This document shows positions 7,077-15,723 of a stretch of 24,650 nt of DNA, in pieces. This DNA comes from an uncultured bacterium. Its GTDB lineage: Bacteria; Cyanobacteriota; Vampirovibrionia; Gastranaerophilales; Gastranaerophilaceae. Position 1 is the first letter of the stretch. Each line of letters starts with the position of its first letter. The position numbers and the translations under genes were made by a program. The stretch spans positions 1 through 24,650 of the forward strand of contig CABUAQ010000021.1 in NCBI GenBank assembly GCA_902489575.1, read 5' to 3'. The notes under the pieces were generated by a model. It ran no database searches and was not told where the DNA came from. It saw nothing but the letters and a program-made list of their open reading frames with translations.

Positions 7077-9470
7077 ATGGTAGAAAATCTTGATAAAATT
7101 AAAGCAGCAATAGAAATCGAAGCTAGATATCGATATATTGATATCCACGGAAAAACGCAAAAATTTTCAAGTTTTATCAAAAGTGAAGCTAAAAAGAATT
7201 ACAAAAAATCAAAAAAGAACTCCCGATGGGCAGTTGTGATGGAGGCATTTGAGCATTACCCTTATGCCTCGGTTCCGGAGCGAAGAAAATCAATAGAACA
7301 GCTTGTAAGAACAATTAAAGCAGACTTAAAACAAGAAGCCGACGCAAAACAAGAAGAGGAAACAATGCAGGCTCAAAGACTTAAACATCCTTCTGAAGTT
7401 GACGTAACGTACATTAAAGGTGTCGGTCCAAAAGTTGCATATAAACTGAACAAATTAGGAATTTTTACAGCACAGGATTTGATGATGTATTTTCCCAAAA
7501 AACACATTGATTATTCATCCAGAACGCTTATTAAAAACCTCAAAGAAGGACAAACGACAACAGTTTTCGGATACATAAAATCTGTTTCTTCATTTAATAC
7601 AAGAAACAATCTTTCTGTAACAAAAGTTGTCATTGGAGATGAAAGCGGACGTTTTGAACTAAGTTTTTTTAATGCTAAGGGCAACAAATACCTTCTGCAA
7701 CGTATGAAAACCCAATTTCCGCAAGGTGCAGGCATTATGGTATCCGGAGAAGTTAAATTCAACTCCTACAATAATCAACTTACAATGGACAAACCAACAT
7801 ATTCAATTATGAGCGGAGAATTTATGGAAGATGAAGGTTCAAACCTGAATATTGCACGAATTGTTCCCATATATACAATTTGTGAAGGTTTAAGCATTAA
7901 AACTCTCAGACGTGCAATATTTAATGCTATTGAACTTTACAAAAATGACATAAAAAATATAATTCCTGATTTTATGAGAGAACGACTCGGAATAATGGAT
8001 AAAAAAAATGCAGTTGAACAAATTCACTTTCCAAGTACAATGAATGATCTTGAACACGCACGATTTTCACTGATTTTTGAGGAACTGTTTTTAGTTCAGT
8101 TAAAACTAATAAGATTAAGAGAAAGCACCGCGAAAAATGTTTCATCTTATACCCTTAAAGTTCATAAGGACGGACTTGTTCAGCAGTTTATCAACAATCT
8201 CCCTTTTGAATTAACTTCCGGTCAAAAACAAGCAGTAAATGAAATTTTGCACGATATGGATTCAGATACTCCGATGCAACGCCTTTTACAAGGAGATGTC
8301 GGAAGCGGGAAAACAGTAGTAGCAACAATAATGCTTCTTGCCGCAATTGAAAACGGTTATCAAGGAGCATTAATGGCTCCAACAGAAATTCTTGCCCAAC
8401 AACATTATAATAATCTTATCCAGTGGCTCACCCCTATGGGATTAAGTGTCGGACTATTTTTAGGCAGCCACGGGAAAAAAGTCCGGCAAAAATTTGAAAC
8501 AGATTTGAAGAACGGACAAACTCATATTGCAGTAGGAACACACGCTCTTATACAAGAAAATATCGAGTTTAACAATCTTGGAGCAATTGTTGTGGATGAA
8601 CAGCACAGATTCGGAGTTAAACAAAGAAATGTTCTAAAGAAAAAATCTCAAAATCCGCAAATTCTTACAATGACAGCAACACCAATACCAAGAACACTTG
8701 CCCTCACAGTTCACGGGGATCTAGATTTGACAGTAATAAATGAACTGCCAAAAGGAAGAAAGCCAATAAAAACAACCCTAACAGGTTCACACAAACAAGT
8801 TTTGGAACTAATAAAACAAGAAATAGAATCCGGAAGACAGGCATATATTGTTTACCCACTAATTGATGAAAGCGAAACATTATCAGCTAAAGCTGCAACT
8901 ATTGAAGCGGAAAAACTCCAAACTGAAGTATTTCCGCAATTCAAAATAGGTTTGTTGCACGGAAAACTAAAAAATGATGAAAAAGATGCTGTAATGAAAG
9001 ATTTTAAAGAGGGTAAATATGACATATTAGTATCCACAACTGTTGTAGAAGTAGGAGTAGATGTACCAAATGCAACAGTTATGGTTATAGAAAATGCCGA
9101 AAGATTTGGATTATCCCAACTTCATCAATTACGGGGACGCGTCGGTAGAAATTCACTCCAATCATACTGCATCCTGATTACATCTTCCCGCTCCAATGAA
9201 ACACGAGAACGCCTAAGCATAATGACCGAAACAAATGACGGATTTGTAATTGCTGAAAAAGATCTTCAGCTACGTGGACCAGGTGAATTTTTAGGAACTC
9301 GCCAATCCGGACTTCCTGATTTAATTATTTCAGATATTGTCAGAGATGCCAAAATCCTTGAAATAGCAAGAAATGAAGCAATTAATTTTGTAAAAACTTA
9401 TAATATCGAAAAATTTCCGGCACTGAAAAACGTTACATCTTTAGAAATGTTTACCGGTCTGGATATATAA
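7077..9470 (+). CDS. recG: ATP-dependent DNA helicase RecG
   Basis: RecG regresses stalled replication forks and unwinds branched DNA. From the chosen start the product is 797 aa. Residues about 1-100 are a basic, helical extension beyond the usual ~690-aa RecG. Then come the helix-hairpin-helix-like 'VTYIKGVGPKVAYKLNKLG' and the OB wedge domain (about 155-250). The helicase core has Walker A GDVGSGKT (406-413), DEQHRFG (507-513), the 'TATPIPRTL' motif III, and 'QLHQLRGRVGRN' motif VI. The C-terminal 'GPGEFLGTRQSG' is RecG-typical. A GTG at 7071 is in frame but abuts the AGAAGG SD (7065-7070) with no spacing. ATG 7077 gives a 6-bp spacing and is preferred. N-terminal extensions are also known in cyanobacterial and plastid RecG. 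The stop codon abuts that of the convergent XRE gene. Confidence 0.96.
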   Translation: MVENLDKIKAAIEIEARYRYIDIHGKTQKFSSFIKSEAKKNYKKSKKNSRWAVVMEAFEHYPYASVPERRKSIEQLVRTIKADLKQEADAKQEEETMQAQRLKHPSEVDVTYIKGVGPKVAYKLNKLGIFTAQDLMMYFPKKHIDYSSRTLIKNLKEGQTTTVFGYIKSVSSFNTRNNLSVTKVVIGDESGRFELSFFNAKGNKYLLQRMKTQFPQGAGIMVSGEVKFNSYNNQLTMDKPTYSIMSGEFMEDEGSNLNIARIVPIYTICEGLSIKTLRRAIFNAIELYKNDIKNIIPDFMRERLGIMDKKNAVEQIHFPSTMNDLEHARFSLIFEELFLVQLKLIRLRESTAKNVSSYTLKVHKDGLVQQFINNLPFELTSGQKQAVNEILHDMDSDTPMQRLLQGDVGSGKTVVATIMLLAAIENGYQGALMAPTEILAQQHYNNLIQWLTPMGLSVGLFLGSHGKKVRQKFETDLKNGQTHIAVGTHALIQENIEFNNLGAIVVDEQHRFGVKQRNVLKKKSQNPQILTMTATPIPRTLALTVHGDLDLTVINELPKGRKPIKTTLTGSHKQVLELIKQEIESGRQAYIVYPLIDESETLSAKAATIEAEKLQTEVFPQFKIGLLHGKLKNDEKDAVMKDFKEGKYDILVSTTVVEVGVDVPNATVMVIENAERFGLSQLHQLRGRVGRNSLQSYCILITSSRSNETRERLSIMTETNDGFVIAEKDLQLRGPGEFLGTRQSGLPDLIISDIVRDAKILEIARNEAINFVKTYNIEKFPALKNVTSLEMFTGLDI

Positions 9471-9695
9471 TCATTTACTCTTAAAAGTCAAAAGATTTTC
9501 GATATCTGTATTTAAAGCAATAGATAATTCCAAAATTTTTCCAAGTGACATATTCTGCTTTCCGGTTTCAATACATGCAATATAATTCTGGCTGACATCC
9601 ATTTTTTCGGCAAGCTGCTCTTGTGTTAAATCGCGTCTTATTCTCTCAATTTTGACATTTTTACCAAAAGCTTTTAAAAGTTCTTTCTTATCCAT
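9471..9695 (-). CDS. Small XRE-family (Cro/CI-type) DNA-binding regulator
   Basis: The 74-aa product is a single helix-turn-helix domain. 'RRDLTQEQLAEKMDVSQNYI' is the classic XRE helix 2-3 region, followed by 'IETGKQNMSLGKILELSIAL', with no effector domain. Such proteins dimerise on inverted repeats and commonly repress their own promoter. It is divergent from the pilin-like gene at 9787, with an iterated repeat region between them that is a likely binding site. The ATG has no SD and an AT-rich leader. Its TGA begins at 9473 and directly abuts the recG stop with zero spacing and no terminator, so recG transcription should run antisense through this gene unless it stops inside. Confidence 0.92.
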   Translation of the reverse strand: MDKKELLKAFGKNVKIERIRRDLTQEQLAEKMDVSQNYIACIETGKQNMSLGKILELSIALNTDIENLLTFKSK

Positions 9696-9717
9696 AGTTA
9701 TAATTTTATAAACTTTG

Positions 9718-9770
9718 ACTTATAACTTGTATTATGTTATAAGTTATATATAATAAGTTATAAGTTATAT
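9718..9770. promoter_or_regulatory. Repeat-rich operator region between the XRE gene and the pilin gene
   Basis: GTTATAAGTTATAT occurs twice (9736-9749 and 9757-9770), start to start 21 bp, or two helical turns. The reverse-oriented half ACTTATAAC (9718-9726) pairs with GTTATAAGT (9736-9744) across a 9-bp spacer as a perfect dyad. The three half-sites flank the -35 and -10 of the pilin promoter. This arrangement fits cooperative binding by a small dimeric repressor such as the adjacent XRE protein. That binding is an inference. Confidence 0.7.
9727..9754 (+). promoter_or_regulatory. Promoter of the pilin-like gene
   Basis: TTGTAT (9727-9732), a 16-bp spacer, then TATAAT (9749-9754). The -35 lies in the spacer of the dyad, and the -10 lies between the two direct repeats, so occupancy of the repeats would block RNA polymerase. 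The SD GGAGG (9778-9782) lies 4 bp before the ATG. Confidence 0.55.
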
Positions 9771-9786
9771 TAATCTTGGAGGTAAT

Positions 9787-10491
9787 ATGTTCAAAAAAGC
9801 CTTTACACTTGCAGAAGTTCTAATAACTCTTGGTATTATAGGTGTTGTAGCTGCGTTAACAATTCCCGGGCTTCTTACAAGACTTAATAATATAAAATTA
9901 AAATCTCAGTTTAAAGAAGGATATTCTCTTCTAGCACAAGCTGTCAGAATGTATAATCAAGACGACGAAATTAACGAGTCAATCGCTATCCACAGAAGAT
10001 TTATGAAATATTTCCAGGGGGCAACTGACTGTGGTAGCACAGGAGAAGTTGCGGATGATTCAGAATATTGCATGGTAAGGCAATCCAATGTTGATAATAC
10101 TCCCCGTACAGTAACAAACAAGGATTACGAATATAAAAATTACGCAAAAAATACACCTTTTATTACAACAAACTTATTAGATGACGGGCAATTTTTTCTG
10201 AATAACGGGATGCTTATTATGTTTGATCAAAATAATAAGAACCCATTCATAAGTATTGATATAAATGGTAAACTTCAAAAACCAAACGCCTGGGGACATG
10301 ATGTTTTTACATTTGAACTTCAAGACAGTGAAAAAGAGGGAGGGTACATTCTGGTACCAATGGGAACTAAAGGAACGCCTTACCCTGACCCAAAATCACA
10401 CTGTTCAAAAACAAATAACGGTAACAGTAACGGATTAACTTGCGCATACTATGCAATGAGCGACAATGATTATTTTAACAATTTACCTTAA
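9787..10491 (+). CDS. Type II secretion / type IV pilin-like prepilin
   Basis: The 234-aa protein begins with a class III prepilin signal: short basic MFKKA, then FTLAEVLITLGIIGVVA and more hydrophobic residues to about position 30. The expected prepilin-peptidase cut is A5|F6 (A instead of the usual G at -1), with the essential E at mature position 5. The rest is a pilin-like globular domain with two Cys pairs (CGSTGEVADDSEYC and CSKTNNGNSNGLTC), which may form disulfides outside the membrane. 'DINGKLQKPNAWGHDVFTF' is a motif common in the pseudopilin-like proteins of Gastranaerophilales, which usually occur as many scattered single genes. It stands alone here: no assembly ATPase, inner-membrane platform or peptidase gene is nearby. 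The XRE gene upstream and the operator repeats suggest specific control. Confidence 0.9.
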   Translation: MFKKAFTLAEVLITLGIIGVVAALTIPGLLTRLNNIKLKSQFKEGYSLLAQAVRMYNQDDEINESIAIHRRFMKYFQGATDCGSTGEVADDSEYCMVRQSNVDNTPRTVTNKDYEYKNYAKNTPFITTNLLDDGQFFLNNGMLIMFDQNNKNPFISIDINGKLQKPNAWGHDVFTFELQDSEKEGGYILVPMGTKGTPYPDPKSHCSKTNNGNSNGLTCAYYAMSDNDYFNNLP

Positions 10492-10494
10492 TTA

Positions 10495-10911
10495 CTAGTA
10501 AATAATTTGAACATTCACTTGTCTTGCACGAGCTTTATTGTCAAAATCAACAAGGATTACCTGCTGCCACTGTCCGAGCTGTAACACACCGTCAATTAGT
10601 GGAACATGAGTAGAATTACCAACAATGGAAGCTCTAACATGTGCATAGCCGTTACCATCATGCCACATTTCATCGTGATGGTAATCCGCATCTACAGGTG
10701 CAATCCTGTCTAATGCCTCGGGTAAATCAACCAACAATCCCGGCTCAAATTCAATATTGGTTACAGAAACCGTACTTCCCTGTGCATAGATAAACACAAC
10801 AGCATTTTGAAGTTCATGCGTGTATACAATATTACGAATTTGCGGTGTAATATCTATAATATCAGTATTACCTTTTGTATGAACCGTGAAAACATCATTA
10901 ATAATCGTCAT
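10495..10911 (-). CDS. yjbQ: YjbQ/UPF0047 family protein
   Basis: The 138-aa product matches the YjbQ/UPF0047 family over its whole length. 'ITPQIRNIV' comes at the front, 'GSTVSVTNIEFEPGLLVDL' in the middle, then 'HHDEMWHDGNGYAHVRASI' and 'GNSTHVPLIDGVLQLGQWQQ', ending in a VxxxNKARARQVxVQI strand. The conserved His/Asp/Arg cluster (HDGNGYAHVRA) is complete. Members are reported to have secondary thiamine-phosphate synthase activity, but the physiological role is unsettled. It lies 68 bp after rsmG on the same strand and may be the last gene of that operon. It converges on the pilin gene with only 3 bp between stops. A purine run GGGG sits 14-17 bp before the ATG, an unusual distance (see findings). 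Confidence 0.93.
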   Translation of the reverse strand: MTIINDVFTVHTKGNTDIIDITPQIRNIVYTHELQNAVVFIYAQGSTVSVTNIEFEPGLLVDLPEALDRIAPVDADYHHDEMWHDGNGYAHVRASIVGNSTHVPLIDGVLQLGQWQQVILVDFDNKARARQVNVQIIY

Positions 10912-10979
10912 GACTTGAACATATACCCCTTTTTTCCAATTCTACATAGAACAATAAATGTTTTCAACAGGGATAAATA

Positions 10980-11573
10980 TTACTTACCACATTTAATTAC
11001 AATCAAATTTCTTACAATATCTTCTTCTAATGGCAATTTATACTCTAAAATTTCAACAATTTTTGATTTATATTTTTTTAATACAACTTTTGCTTCTTCA
11101 ATTTCTTCCGGTGTTTTTCTTGATTTATAAGCAACAAAATAACCACCTTTTTTCACCTTTGGCAGAGCAAATTCACAAATATTTTTTAATGCGGCAACTG
11201 CACGCGAAGTGACAACATCATATTCTCCACCCAGATTTTCAACTCTTGAACATACCGGATGTAAATTCTTAAGTCCAAGTTTTTCACCCATTGTACAAAC
11301 CGCTCTGACTTTCTTTGAAATACTGTCCACTGCTGTTATTTCTATATTCGGATAAACAATAGCAACAGGTACTGCCGGGAATCCTCCTCCTGTACCTATA
11401 TCAAGCAAAGTTTTTGGAACTCCGTATTTTTCAAAAAACATTGAAATACCGAGAGAATCATAAATATGTTTTTCCCATAAAAAATTTTCGTCATTTCGTG
11501 AAATCAAATTTACTTTGGAATTTTCTTCCAAAAAAACTTTCATATATTCTGTGAACAAATCTTTATTTACCAT
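10980..11573 (-). CDS. rsmG: 16S rRNA (guanine527-N7)-methyltransferase RsmG
   Basis: RsmG methylates G527 of 16S rRNA in the decoding-centre 530 loop, using S-adenosylmethionine. The 197-aa protein has the family hallmarks: 'KVNLISRNDENFLWEKHIYD' with the conserved H and D, the SAM-binding loop LLDIGTGGGFPAVP (56-69), 'AVDSISKKV' with the acidic ribose contact, and 'VTSRAVAAL', the RsmG SRA motif. Length is slightly under the usual ~210-240 aa. The start codon lies inside the last 11 nt of the upstream ATPase-TPR gene (ATGGTAAATAA), behind an AGGAAAAG SD, a typical translational-coupling arrangement. In most genomes rsmG sits with mnmG or parAB; here it ends a c-di-GMP signalling operon. Confidence 0.96.
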   Translation of the reverse strand: MVNKDLFTEYMKVFLEENSKVNLISRNDENFLWEKHIYDSLGISMFFEKYGVPKTLLDIGTGGGFPAVPVAIVYPNIEITAVDSISKKVRAVCTMGEKLGLKNLHPVCSRVENLGGEYDVVTSRAVAALKNICEFALPKVKKGGYFVAYKSRKTPEEIEEAKVVLKKYKSKIVEILEYKLPLEEDIVRNLIVIKCGK

Positions 11574-13974
11574 ACTTTTCCTGTAGTTTTAAAAATTCAG
11601 TTTCAGTTGTACGTTTTTTAACATCATCAATACGCGATAATATTTTATCTAAATTATCTCCGGTAAACGAACTTTTTGCAACATTGTAAGCTTCGATAAA
11701 ATATTTATAAGAATGTTCGCTATCCCGTCTTAAGAAATAAAAATCACCTAATTCTAAAAGAGCTCCTGCTATATAAAACGGTTCTTTTAATAATTTGGCG
11801 TACTCTAAGGCTTTATTCATATACTCTAAAGCTTTTGTATCGTCTTTTGACGCTAAAATTTCAGCCAAATGAATTGCAGAACAATACAACCCGTTATAAT
11901 TTTTCATTACTGTATCAATTTTAATACTTTCTAAGTAGTATTTGACCGCAAGTTTTGTACTTCCCGCCTCATCATAAAGTTCCGCCAAACTTGACAAGGA
12001 ACGTGATAAATAATGATTATGCTTTGGATTAGAATCCAGATCTATACATTTCTTATAATATTCGGCTGCGGATCTTGGATCATTCATCTCATCACAAACC
12101 GCTGCATATTTATAATAAAGTGCAGTTACAATAGATTTATCCGTGCTTGGACCTACGAGCGGTAAAGATTTTTCATAGTAGTCATGCTCAGCATCCAAAT
12201 TGTCACTTAATTTTGCACTCGCAATGTTTATCTTAATTGCAAGATCATCCGGCAAATCTTTTACTTTTTCAAGCTCTGAAAGTATATATTTTGCATTATC
12301 GTACTTATACATCAAATAATAAATATTCGAAATTTCAAGCTTTATTTCATACACTTTATTGAGATTTGAAGCATTAAAATAAAAATCCTGAGCCTGAGTA
12401 TAATATTCCAAAGCCTCATACCAATCTGAAAGGTTTTGATACGCCCTTGCAAGTTTTACATAAATTGACGGCAAGAAGGTATAAAAATCTTCATCCTCAG
12501 TTTTTGTAAGAGCGTTTTGGTAAAGCATCACAACTCTTTTATAATTATAATTTTGCTCTTCCTGTTTAGCCGTATTCAGTATTTGCTGTAAAGTCATACC
12601 GCTGCTTTCTTTTTCCAGTTGGGTATCCCGGGCAGAAGTAACAATAAAATCATTAATTGATGCAGCAATATTATCTAATACAGCTTCATCCTCTATAATA
12701 AAGCTGATTTTATTAATTTTTTCTTCTCTTGTCTCTTCAACCGCAGCTTCATCAGGTTCGGCTGCAGGTGCAGACTCTTCTAAAATAGAATTAGCTCCCA
12801 TATCAACTAACAACGGCTGTACAATATTTGGATTTATTACGGGTTTCTTAGGAATAAACATACTATGATATTCAATTTCATTTCTCATTGTCTGACGAGA
12901 CAACAACAAATCCCGCTCAAGCGGTTTTAGCGGCAGTTGTGTGTTATACAAATCAATACATGCACTATGTAATTTTATCATAACGTTTTCAGGAATTTGA
13001 TTTTCAACAATTTCTCTGAACGTATCCTTTAAATATAAACATTCACCAGCAACCGATAAAATAGAATTTTGTACAAAAAACATGACTCTGGTCTCATCAT
13101 AAAGGTGAAGTGATTTCAAAAGATTAACATGTATAGGAATCCTCATAACCGTTAATAGCCTGAACAAATGAGCACTCACCGGATCAACCAGTGATAATGC
13201 CTCTCGCAATATAAATTCCGGGAATGCCATATAACTTTTTGAAAACATTTCCAAAAAACTTACCAATGTTAATTGCCGGAGATTTATTATATTTACAGTT
13301 AGTGTCAGGTAATTATAATACCCTTTAGATAGTTTATACAACTCATTTGATAAAACACCAATCTGTTTAATACCATTCTGTTTCAAGTATTTTTCAAATA
13401 TTTTTTCACTGAATGCTAAAACAGTAACCCTGTCAAACTTTACATCAATAAAGTCTTCAAAATTAAATGTTTTTGAAATCAGAATAACTTTTATATTTGG
13501 GAATTTCATCAAATGCGTTATAAAATTAATTATTTCGGGCTTATTTTCTTTAACAATATTATCAAATGAATCAATAACAATCACAATAGGCTTATGAATA
13601 GTTTGAAAATAAGAATTAATTTTTTGGGTAAAATTTTCAACCTTAATTTTTGGTGATTCAATTTTACCCCACAATGTATAGTTTCGGAAAGTTTCAAAAA
13701 ACACCAAAAGCATATCATCTAAAATTGACGTTTCTATACAAGTGTAATTAAGAAGCAGAACTTCCGGCTTAACACCCATACAAGCATAACCAACAACTTC
13801 AGATTTTCCGCTACCCCTGAAACCATTTACAAGAAGAAGTTTTTTATCATCCGCCAAAAATTCACAAATTTGTTCGATTTGTTTCTCATTATTTTCTAAA
13901 AGGCAAGAATCTACCGGACATCCGCCTGAAATATTTTTTACATTGACTGTTTTTTCTATAAAATCATTTCTCAT
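11563..13974 (-). CDS. P-loop (STAND-like) ATPase with C-terminal TPR repeats
   Basis: The 803-aa protein starts with an ATPase module. Walker A is GFRGSGKS (51-58), the Walker-B strand is 'IVIVIDSFDNIV' (about 128-140), and sensor-like 'IKVILISKTF' follows. The helical and winged-helix-like part (about 200-350) resembles the STAND/ORC-type NTPases used as signal switches. Residues about 380-430 are a negatively charged Ala/Glu/Pro linker. From about 470 to 790 there are successive TPR-type helix pairs, such as 'VKLARAYQNLSDWYEALEYY', 'KYAAVCDEMNDPRSAAEYYK' and 'SSLAELYDEAGSTKLAVKYY'. There is no transmembrane segment. It starts 17 bp after the GGDEF gene and overlaps rsmG by 11 nt. Role inferred: ATP-switched protein-interaction platform in the same pathway as the cyclase. 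The ligand is unknown. Confidence 0.87.
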   Translation of the reverse strand: MRNDFIEKTVNVKNISGGCPVDSCLLENNEKQIEQICEFLADDKKLLLVNGFRGSGKSEVVGYACMGVKPEVLLLNYTCIETSILDDMLLVFFETFRNYTLWGKIESPKIKVENFTQKINSYFQTIHKPIVIVIDSFDNIVKENKPEIINFITHLMKFPNIKVILISKTFNFEDFIDVKFDRVTVLAFSEKIFEKYLKQNGIKQIGVLSNELYKLSKGYYNYLTLTVNIINLRQLTLVSFLEMFSKSYMAFPEFILREALSLVDPVSAHLFRLLTVMRIPIHVNLLKSLHLYDETRVMFFVQNSILSVAGECLYLKDTFREIVENQIPENVMIKLHSACIDLYNTQLPLKPLERDLLLSRQTMRNEIEYHSMFIPKKPVINPNIVQPLLVDMGANSILEESAPAAEPDEAAVEETREEKINKISFIIEDEAVLDNIAASINDFIVTSARDTQLEKESSGMTLQQILNTAKQEEQNYNYKRVVMLYQNALTKTEDEDFYTFLPSIYVKLARAYQNLSDWYEALEYYTQAQDFYFNASNLNKVYEIKLEISNIYYLMYKYDNAKYILSELEKVKDLPDDLAIKINIASAKLSDNLDAEHDYYEKSLPLVGPSTDKSIVTALYYKYAAVCDEMNDPRSAAEYYKKCIDLDSNPKHNHYLSRSLSSLAELYDEAGSTKLAVKYYLESIKIDTVMKNYNGLYCSAIHLAEILASKDDTKALEYMNKALEYAKLLKEPFYIAGALLELGDFYFLRRDSEHSYKYFIEAYNVAKSSFTGDNLDKILSRIDDVKKRTTETEFLKLQEKYGK

Positions 13975-13991
13975 ACTTTAATGTGTTTCTG

Positions 13992-15707
13992 CTAATTAAC
14001 TCTGTTTCTGCCGTTTTCTTTTGCGTTATACAATCTTCTATCAGCCGCTTCAATAATCTCAGCAGGGGCCTGCCCGTCCGCTCCGTATGAAGCAACTCCA
14101 AGACTTATTGTAACATTGCTTTCTCTGCCATTACTTAACTTGCATTTCTTTTCGGAAATTATTGTACACAATTTTTTAGCAATTCCAACAGCTTCCTCAT
14201 ATTTTGTATTCGGGAGAATAATACTCATTTCTTCTCCTCCATATCTACATACTATATCGGCAGCTCTTACATTTTTCTTTAATTCAAATGCAACCTGTCT
14301 CAACACCGCATCCCCGGATTGATGTCCATATAAATCATTGAATTTTTTAAAGAAATCTATATCAATTATTATTAAAGACAAAGAAACATCATAACGCTGA
14401 GCATGAGCTACAAGATTTTGAAGCTGCTCTTGAAAATATCTGTGATTATAAAGTTCTGTTAAACCATCTGTTGTGGCCAATTTATACTGAGTATCAAAAT
14501 CACGTGCTTTAATAAGATATTTCACGATAACGGCCACAATAAAGGCAATAAATGCAACAGATAAAGGTACAACAATCCCCACCCAATAATTATAAAACCT
14601 CATCATATAATATGTCATAATGATATAGAAGGTGTAAATAGAAGCAGAAAGCCCCAATGCAACGGCAATTGATGAAATCCGTAACACAAAGATTATAGTA
14701 AGCAGCCCTAAAATAATCCCTAATATAATATTTATCCATTGCGGGATTTTGATAATATAGCTGCCGTCAATTATATTATTGACATAAGTTGCCTGAACCT
14801 CAACTCCCGGATAAACTTTATCAACAGGAACAGTTTTTATATCAAACAGACTGGCTGCAGTAGCTCCAAAATATACAACTTTATTATTAAAATCTAAATT
14901 TAACTTTTCTTTTCCTTCCGCAGCTTTAATAAGTTTATACATAGAGATATTTTCAAAGGTTCCTGCCTGACCATACCAGTTAAGAATGACACCATCCCCG
15001 TTTTTATCGCCATCAACAACAATATCAGGCTCTTTACCAAGATAATGCCTAGCAACAAGAAACCCTAATTGAGGGTATACCTTATCTTTATATTTAAGAA
15101 AAACAGGCATTTTTCTCAATACACCGTCGTCAGAACGTGCAACATTTATCATACCTATATTAGATGTAGCATCAAGTATCCCCTGCAGTATCACTCTGCA
15201 ATTTGAATATTCCATCAAATTAGAATTATCACCTTTAAAATCAACAGCAAGCCTATCAGGCAGCGAGGGCTGCATTCTCAAATCCTGAGGCTGATCATCT
15301 AAATTCATTGCAGCAAAAACATTATTATATTTCTCAAAAACACCAATTAAAGCATTATCGGAAGATTCACTGCTTTTCATTGATTTCACAAACATCAAAT
15401 CAAAAGCAATACTTTTAGGATTTTGACCTTCAATATATTCAACAAGTTTTGCATATACATCTCTAGGTAAAGGCCATTCCCCGTAGTTATCCAGAACATA
15501 TTCATAACTGGCATCATCAATCGCAACAATTACAATATCTTTATTGTTCTCCCTGACTCCTGAACTGGCAATCATACTCTGGCGAATATCAAAAGTTCTG
15601 TCTTCCATTGCACTGATAAAAGTCAAAAACCCCCCGTTTTTCAGTCCAAAAAACATTAACAAAATAAAAACGGAAACCCACAGTATATACAAAACCTTTT
15701 TCAGCAT
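13992..15707 (-). CDS. CHASE2-GGDEF membrane diguanylate cyclase
   Basis: The 571-aa protein makes c-di-GMP from two GTP, if active. A first membrane helix (about 5-25) is followed by an extracytoplasmic CHASE2 sensor (about 35-320) with the family signatures 'DIVIVAIDDASYEYV', 'WPLPRDVYAKLVEYI', 'SIAFDLMF' and 'YPGVEVQATYVNNI'. Three membrane helices lie at about 325-400. The GGDEF domain (about 415-571) has 'TDGLTELYNHRYF', 'IDIDFFKKFNDLYGH' and active site RYGGEEM (488-494), with M in place of the usual final F. The inhibitory I-site RxxD (R481-AA-D484) is intact, five residues ahead, so product feedback is expected. The start has an AAAGGG SD. It follows the 55-aa gene by 16 bp and precedes the ATPase-TPR gene by 17 bp. 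Confidence 0.96.
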   Translation of the reverse strand: MLKKVLYILWVSVFILLMFFGLKNGGFLTFISAMEDRTFDIRQSMIASSGVRENNKDIVIVAIDDASYEYVLDNYGEWPLPRDVYAKLVEYIEGQNPKSIAFDLMFVKSMKSSESSDNALIGVFEKYNNVFAAMNLDDQPQDLRMQPSLPDRLAVDFKGDNSNLMEYSNCRVILQGILDATSNIGMINVARSDDGVLRKMPVFLKYKDKVYPQLGFLVARHYLGKEPDIVVDGDKNGDGVILNWYGQAGTFENISMYKLIKAAEGKEKLNLDFNNKVVYFGATAASLFDIKTVPVDKVYPGVEVQATYVNNIIDGSYIIKIPQWINIILGIILGLLTIIFVLRISSIAVALGLSASIYTFYIIMTYYMMRFYNYWVGIVVPLSVAFIAFIVAVIVKYLIKARDFDTQYKLATTDGLTELYNHRYFQEQLQNLVAHAQRYDVSLSLIIIDIDFFKKFNDLYGHQSGDAVLRQVAFELKKNVRAADIVCRYGGEEMSIILPNTKYEEAVGIAKKLCTIISEKKCKLSNGRESNVTISLGVASYGADGQAPAEIIEAADRRLYNAKENGRNRVN

Positions 15708-15723
15708 AAATTTAAACCCTTTG

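Noticed and set aside
10807..11212. Plus-strand frames at 10807-11130 and 11030-11212
   Set aside because: Antisense to yjbQ and rsmG, which carry clear family motifs.
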